This document shows positions 52,246 to 56,415 of a stretch of 56,415 nucleotides of DNA, in pieces. A program made the translations under genes and the position numbers. How positions within the stretch are numbered: the first letter of the stretch is position 1; each line of letters opens with the position of its first letter. The notes under the pieces are model-generated. The model saw nothing but the letters and a program-made list of their open reading frames with translations, had not been told where the DNA came from and did no database searches. The stretch covers positions 1 to 56,415 of the forward strand of contig NZ_JAFATE010000203.1 in the NCBI RefSeq assembly GCF_019244115.1, written 5' to 3'. This DNA is from Bradyrhizobium sp. GTDB taxonomy: Bacteria; Pseudomonadota; Alphaproteobacteria; Rhizobiales; Xanthobacteraceae.

Positions 52246-54063
52246 CTAGAACTCTCCCCAGAATCGAAAGCTGAATCGCGGATGGTTGGCGACGGTGACC
52301 TGCTGGCTGATCAGCGGCATGCCGACGAAGAACAGTCCGTTAAAGTGATTGAGCGTCTTCAGCTGGGTGCCGATGCCGTAGCTCGCGAGGTCGAAACGCG
52401 ACTGCTGGTCCGGCAGCGGCTCGATGATCTTGGCGCGGCCCGCATCGGCGAACGCAAAGAAGCGCCACTCGTCGAACACATTGAACTTGATCGGCGCACC
52501 GAGCGGGTTGTCCAGGTTCTGCACGAAATAAGGCGCCAGACTCGGAGAGCGCAGTTCAAGCGTACCCGCCACGCCGTAGTCGCCGAGCACTTCGGACTCC
52601 AGATAGCCCCGCACCGTGTCCTGGCCGCCCAGGCTGAACTGCTCGCTGGACACCAGCGGCTGATCGGCGATCTGTCCCTGCATCTTAGCAAACAGTTGCG
52701 CGCCGCCGGGCAGGTCCTGGGTGTGCGAGACGTCCATCCGCATGTCGATGAAACTCGCGGTCGCCTTGAAACGCCTGGCGTCGAAGCGGTCGCGATCGCT
52801 TCCGATGCCGCGCAAGCCCGACGTCAGCGTCGCGTTGAGCTGGGTCAGACGCTGCTCGCCCTTCCAGCTCGCGCCATAGGTGCCGACCAGCGGCACATAG
52901 GTGACGGGCGAGTCGGACGAGTCGCTCCCCTGCGAGAGCGTCTGCTTGAACTCCTTGTAGTCCACCCCGAGCGACAGGGTATGGAAGAGTTCGCCCTTGG
53001 CCGGCAGCGTCAGCACCGCGCGGCCACCGATCACCTGGCCAGGACCGATCACGTTGGCGCCGCCGACGGTCGCGACCGCGCTGTCCGATTTCAGGCCGTA
53101 GATGAGGACACTGAGCCAGTCGTAATCGGTTCGCGCCAGATACGAACCGGACACGACCATGGCGTCCTTCATGCTTTGCGGTGCAAACTGGTAGGTAACC
53201 GTCATCGAATGGCCGAGTTGCCAGAGATTGTCGTAATGCAACGACAGGCTGGATCTCAGCGCCGACGTCGATGGCGACTGCCGATTGTTGGTTTCGGCGC
53301 TGCCATGCAGCGGAAGGGTGTCCTCCACGTTGAGATCGACATCGACCGTTCCGGGCCGGACGCCGGCACGCAGCTGCGGCGCCACCCGCCGGTCCGCCCA
53401 CTGATTGAGCGTCGAGAGGTCCTTGGTGACCTCCTGGATGTTCAGGAGCTTGCCTTCCTCGAGCGAAGGCGCGCCGGTCTTGATCTTGTCGATGTCGAAA
53501 TAGCGCGAGCCCTTGACGCGCAATCGGCCGACGCGGTTCTCGGCCACCTTGAGCACGATGAAGCGGCGCTCGGCATCCTGCTGCGGGATCGAGACGCTCA
53601 CGGTCTGAAGGCCTTTGTCGTGGTAGGCCTTCTCCAGCGCGGCGCGCGCCTTCTCGACATCATCGGCCGTGCGCTGCGGGCCAAGAAACGGGTAGACGGC
53701 AGCCTCCACGTCGATCTGCTGCATGCTGTCGGCACCCTCGATACGGAACTCGTCGATGTCGAAGCGCGCAGCGGCGGTCGATGGCGCAGCCGGCGTGCCA
53801 CCGGATTTGGCGCTCGCCGGCATGGCGGATCCGGATGGCGTCTGCGCAGTCGTTGCATCCTTGCCGGATTGATTCCGCACGGGGTTGGCCGAGGCGGACC
53901 TCGCGCCGACCATCGCGAGCAGCAGGCAGCAGACCGCCAGCCCCGCCGCGCCGTCCGCTCGCGCCAGACTCGAGCGCTGCGATCGCACAGTCCCCTTCCT
54001 GTCTGCAAGCAACGCGCCCTCTCGGCCTGCATCACAAGAGTTCACATGAACCTCGGCGCTCAT
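52246..54063 (-). CDS. ShlB/FhaC/HecB-family (TpsB) outer-membrane translocator
   Basis: POTRA region FDIDEFRIEGADSM...VGRLRVKGSRYFD; TpsB barrel with VRGYLESEVLGDYG and terminal GEF. Confidence 0.9.
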   Translation of the reverse strand: MSAEVHVNSCDAGREGALLADRKGTVRSQRSSLARADGAAGLAVCCLLLAMVGARSASANPVRNQSGKDATTAQTPSGSAMPASAKSGGTPAAPSTAAARFDIDEFRIEGADSMQQIDVEAAVYPFLGPQRTADDVEKARAALEKAYHDKGLQTVSVSIPQQDAERRFIVLKVAENRVGRLRVKGSRYFDIDKIKTGAPSLEEGKLLNIQEVTKDLSTLNQWADRRVAPQLRAGVRPGTVDVDLNVEDTLPLHGSAETNNRQSPSTSALRSSLSLHYDNLWQLGHSMTVTYQFAPQSMKDAMVVSGSYLARTDYDWLSVLIYGLKSDSAVATVGGANVIGPGQVIGGRAVLTLPAKGELFHTLSLGVDYKEFKQTLSQGSDSSDSPVTYVPLVGTYGASWKGEQRLTQLNATLTSGLRGIGSDRDRFDARRFKATASFIDMRMDVSHTQDLPGGAQLFAKMQGQIADQPLVSSEQFSLGGQDTVRGYLESEVLGDYGVAGTLELRSPSLAPYFVQNLDNPLGAPIKFNVFDEWRFFAFADAGRAKIIEPLPDQQSRFDLASYGIGTQLKTLNHFNGLFFVGMPLISQQVTVANHPRFSFRFWGEF

Positions 54064-54219
54064 TCTCATTCGGATACTACGATTATCGCGCACAGCGTGA
54101 CACGCCGTCGGCGGAAGCCGATCAACGTTCTATTTGATAGACGCCGCATCACACGCTCTCGCGAAAAAAAAGTCGGCACGATCGCACTTTTTGCCGTCGC
54201 CGAAACGCTCGCTATCAAC

Positions 54220-54238
54220 GCGATGTCGATAACATCGC
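54220..54238. promoter_or_regulatory. candidate operator GCGATGT-CGATA-ACATCGC in divergent tpsB/sigma promoter region
   Basis: Perfect 7-bp inverted repeat, 5-bp spacer, in an AT-richer intergenic region. Confidence 0.4.
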
Positions 54239-54329
54239 AATCAGGTGCAGTAACATTATGCCGTCACAATATCGTTGTCCGTCCCCGTTACGTTCCGCCG
54301 CGATAACTTGGGGCATTGGGGCTAATAAC

Positions 54330-55037
54330 ATGAATAACACGAACACCAGGACTCTGCGCGAGCTGCTGCTCGCGGACTACAGCGGCATCGATCAGCGATT
54401 GACGCGCCGGCTCGGATCGGCCGATCTCGCCTCCGACGTATTGCAGGAAACCTATCTTCGGATCGAAGCGATGAGCGACGTCGGAGCGATCCAGAGCCCG
54501 AAGGCCTATCTGTTTCGCATCGCGCTCAACATCGCAAACGATCGTCGGCGCGCCGAGAGCCGTCGCCTCACCGCGGGCGAGATCGATTGCCTGCTCGACA
54601 TTCCCGATGACCGGCCGAACCCCGAGCGCCAGGCGCAGGACCGCTCCGAGGTCAGCCAGCTCAAGCGGGCGATCGCGGAGCTTCCCGAGCGGCGGCGCGT
54701 CGTGCTGACCCTTTCGCGCATCGATGGTCTGCCACATCGCGAAATCGCTGCCCGGCTCGGCGTTACCGTACGAACCGTCGAGACCGATCTCAAGCAGGCG
54801 ATGGAGCATTGTGCCGAACGTCTCAAGCGTCCTATTCCGGTCAAATTCGGGTTTCACCGCGCCGAATCGTCTAACGTTCAGAGACGTGTCGTTCGGGGCC
54901 GATCGCCCATGATCGGCGTCAGTGAGAAAGCTCTGGATCTTGACGAAACGAATCAATCACCGCGACCGCGCCGATCCGCTCACGCGCGAAGCAGCGGCAT
55001 GGATCGTGCGGCTGAAATCGGGCGAGGCGACGCTTGA
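54330..55037 (+). CDS. ECF RNA polymerase sigma factor (FecI-like)
   Basis: LGSADLASDVLQETYLRIEAM (sigma2); AIAELPERRRVVLTLSRIDGLPHREIAARLGVTVRTVETDLKQAMEHC (sigma4). Confidence 0.92.
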   Translation: MNNTNTRTLRELLLADYSGIDQRLTRRLGSADLASDVLQETYLRIEAMSDVGAIQSPKAYLFRIALNIANDRRRAESRRLTAGEIDCLLDIPDDRPNPERQAQDRSEVSQLKRAIAELPERRRVVLTLSRIDGLPHREIAARLGVTVRTVETDLKQAMEHCAERLKRPIPVKFGFHRAESSNVQRRVVRGRSPMIGVSEKALDLDETNQSPRPRRSAHARSSGMDRAAEIGRGDA

Positions 55038-55209
55038 GGATGCGGAACAGCTGATCGACTGGCGCGCCAGGAGTCCCGCCCACGAACACGCATTTCGGAG
55101 CGCGGTGAAGTGCTGGCGCGCGATCGGACCAGAACTGGTCAACCCCAAGCTGACCAAGCAGCCGCCCGGCCGGCCGCGGCGCAAGAGCAAGGCGACGTCT
55201 CCGTCCTGA
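54922..55209 (+). CDS. truncated FecR-like protein, DUF4880 N-terminal domain only
   Basis: DPLTREAAAWIVRLKSGEATLEDAEQLIDWRARSPAHEHAFRSAVKCW; no TM segment, no FecR domain; overlaps sigma 3' end in another frame. Confidence 0.75.
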   Translation: MRKLWILTKRINHRDRADPLTREAAAWIVRLKSGEATLEDAEQLIDWRARSPAHEHAFRSAVKCWRAIGPELVNPKLTKQPPGRPRRKSKATSPS

Positions 55210-55273
55210 TTTCGGTCACGACGGGGCCGGAGAGCTTGCGGCGACCCGCAACGTCGCGCGCAGACCCAAAGCT

Positions 55274-56146
55274 TTACGGAGTGTCGCGCAGCGACTTTCG
55301 TTCGGTCAGTGCACGCAAGCGCGTGTTCAACGCCGCGAGGTTGACCATGCCGGCATTGAACAGTTGTCGACCGTGTGGCGCCGCGCCGCCCGTCCGGTCG
55401 GCACTTGGTCTGCCGAATGTCGGTTGCGGCACCGAACCGCTGACCGGCACGCCATGCGCGGCGAGATGGGCGCGAACGCGCAAGCAATAATCCACCGACA
55501 GAAATGAGAACCGCGTTTCGCCGTGCCCGGCGCGATATTTCATCGCGGCCGTGCAGAGATCTCCGCCGGCAAGGCGCCATGCGCCGGCGAGATAGGCGGC
55601 GCCGTAATGGATGTTGGTCGCAGGCATGGCAAGCTGCTCTGCTGTCCCCGCAAATCCCAGCATGCGCGCGGTCGGGAGCATCACCTGCATCAATCCGATT
55701 TCGCCGTCCGCGCCGATCACGGCAGGATTGTAGCGGCTCTCGACCGCCATGATCGCGTCGACAAGCGCCGCTGGAAGCCCGGAATTTTGGGCTTCGTGTT
55801 CGACGATCGCGCGATACTGCTCGCGGCCCGCGCGCCAGTCGTGCCAATCCCGCCCAAAACCACCGTTTCCGCCGCCGAAGCTGATCGCGACGAGCGGATT
55901 CGCTGGCGGCAGGTCGCTCGGCGTCAGCTGACGCGCCAGGCGCGGCTCGACTGCCGCGGGTGGTGGAACGTCCGGTTCGGCGTCGGGCGGCAAGGTGAAG
56001 ACGCTGAGATCGACGGCGTCGGCTCGGCCATTTTGTTGAGCGTGGCCGTCGCCGGCTAGACACAGCAGCACACAGCCCGCGGCCCACATCAGCCGCAGCG
56101 CCGGGCGCGGGCCTGACACGGCCCGTATTGCGGCAACTTTAGCCAT
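55274..56146 (-). CDS. lytic transglycosylase (SLT domain)
   Basis: Signal peptide; ALVDAIMAVESRYNPAVIGADGEIGLMQVMLPTARMLG; NIHYGAAYLAGAWR. Confidence 0.92.
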   Translation of the reverse strand: MAKVAAIRAVSGPRPALRLMWAAGCVLLCLAGDGHAQQNGRADAVDLSVFTLPPDAEPDVPPPAAVEPRLARQLTPSDLPPANPLVAISFGGGNGGFGRDWHDWRAGREQYRAIVEHEAQNSGLPAALVDAIMAVESRYNPAVIGADGEIGLMQVMLPTARMLGFAGTAEQLAMPATNIHYGAAYLAGAWRLAGGDLCTAAMKYRAGHGETRFSFLSVDYCLRVRAHLAAHGVPVSGSVPQPTFGRPSADRTGGAAPHGRQLFNAGMVNLAALNTRLRALTERKSLRDTP

Positions 56147-56415
56147 CAGCGATGCTGGATCGCGTAGGTCGGAACGGGCGGCCGGAACGGAACGACCGAC
56201 TTGCCGTAGTTGGATCCATATTGCTGGCGAATGGCCGCCTCGTTCGCGTTACCGACCCGTATGTCGGGCGAGCGTGCATCGAGCGGCGGCAGGTTCAACG
56301 ATGGATTGGTCCGATCGACCTCGCGCTTGAGCTTCTGGTTCAGACATCCGAACGACCTCTCACCGCCGACCTCCACCTCGACGCAACGCTCGAACGTCGC
56401 CGGCGGCGGCGACTG
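56146..56415 (-). CDS. hypothetical protein, N-terminus outside window
   Basis: Frame open to the right edge (QSPPPATFERCVEVEVGGERSFGCLNQKLKREVDR...); ATGA overlap with the transglycosylase. Confidence 0.7.
   Translation of the reverse strand, partial: QSPPPATFERCVEVEVGGERSFGCLNQKLKREVDRTNPSLNLPPLDARSPDIRVGNANEAAIRQQYGSNYGKSVVPFRPPVPTYAIQHR

Noticed and set aside
50689-54306. 1205-aa plus-strand ORF
   Set aside because: Antisense to the ExbB fusion and TpsB genes, which have strong family motifs; no domain pattern in the plus-strand translation.

Overview
The window is a 56.4 kb high-GC alphaproteobacterial chromosome segment, Bradyrhizobium-like judging from protein and intergenic-repeat style. 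No phage, CRISPR array, tRNA or rRNA was seen. Left to right: (1) an oxalate block: partial frc, oxlT-type antiporter, CBS-domain gene and an uncalled 47-aa ORF, with a shared TGGnATA-N3-TATACCA operator; (2) nitronate monooxygenase, quinone oxidoreductase, CDF transporter, PAS histidine kinase, GH13 enzyme; (3) a MmyB-type regulator divergent from a PaoABC-like molybdo-aldehyde oxidoreductase; (4) a Rieske protein paired with a PQQ dehydrogenase, flanked by structured intergenic repeats; (5) an APH-type kinase, a KfrA-like coiled-coil protein and a second FtsZ; (6) a complete fdsGBA-fdhD-fdsD formate dehydrogenase operon with a LysR regulator; (7) a BlaI/BlaR1-type pair whose M56 receptor appears to carry a von Hippel-Lindau beta-like domain between two copies of a repeated module; (8) glnE and a histidine kinase with no partner in view; (9) a minimal EPS locus: GH39-like protein, BY-kinase/Wzc, solo IS3 OrfA-like protein, polyprenyl glycosylphosphotransferase; (10) a seven-gene tightly coupled operon, TpsB - DUF2341/LamG/ExbB fusion - ExbD - TonB - porin - coiled-coil - parvulin PPIase, with no visible TpsA and no TonB-dependent receptor, divergent from an ECF sigma factor and a truncated FecR (DUF4880 only). 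Items 10 and 7 are the best candidates for undescribed biology. All family assignments are by eye from motifs; no searches were run.
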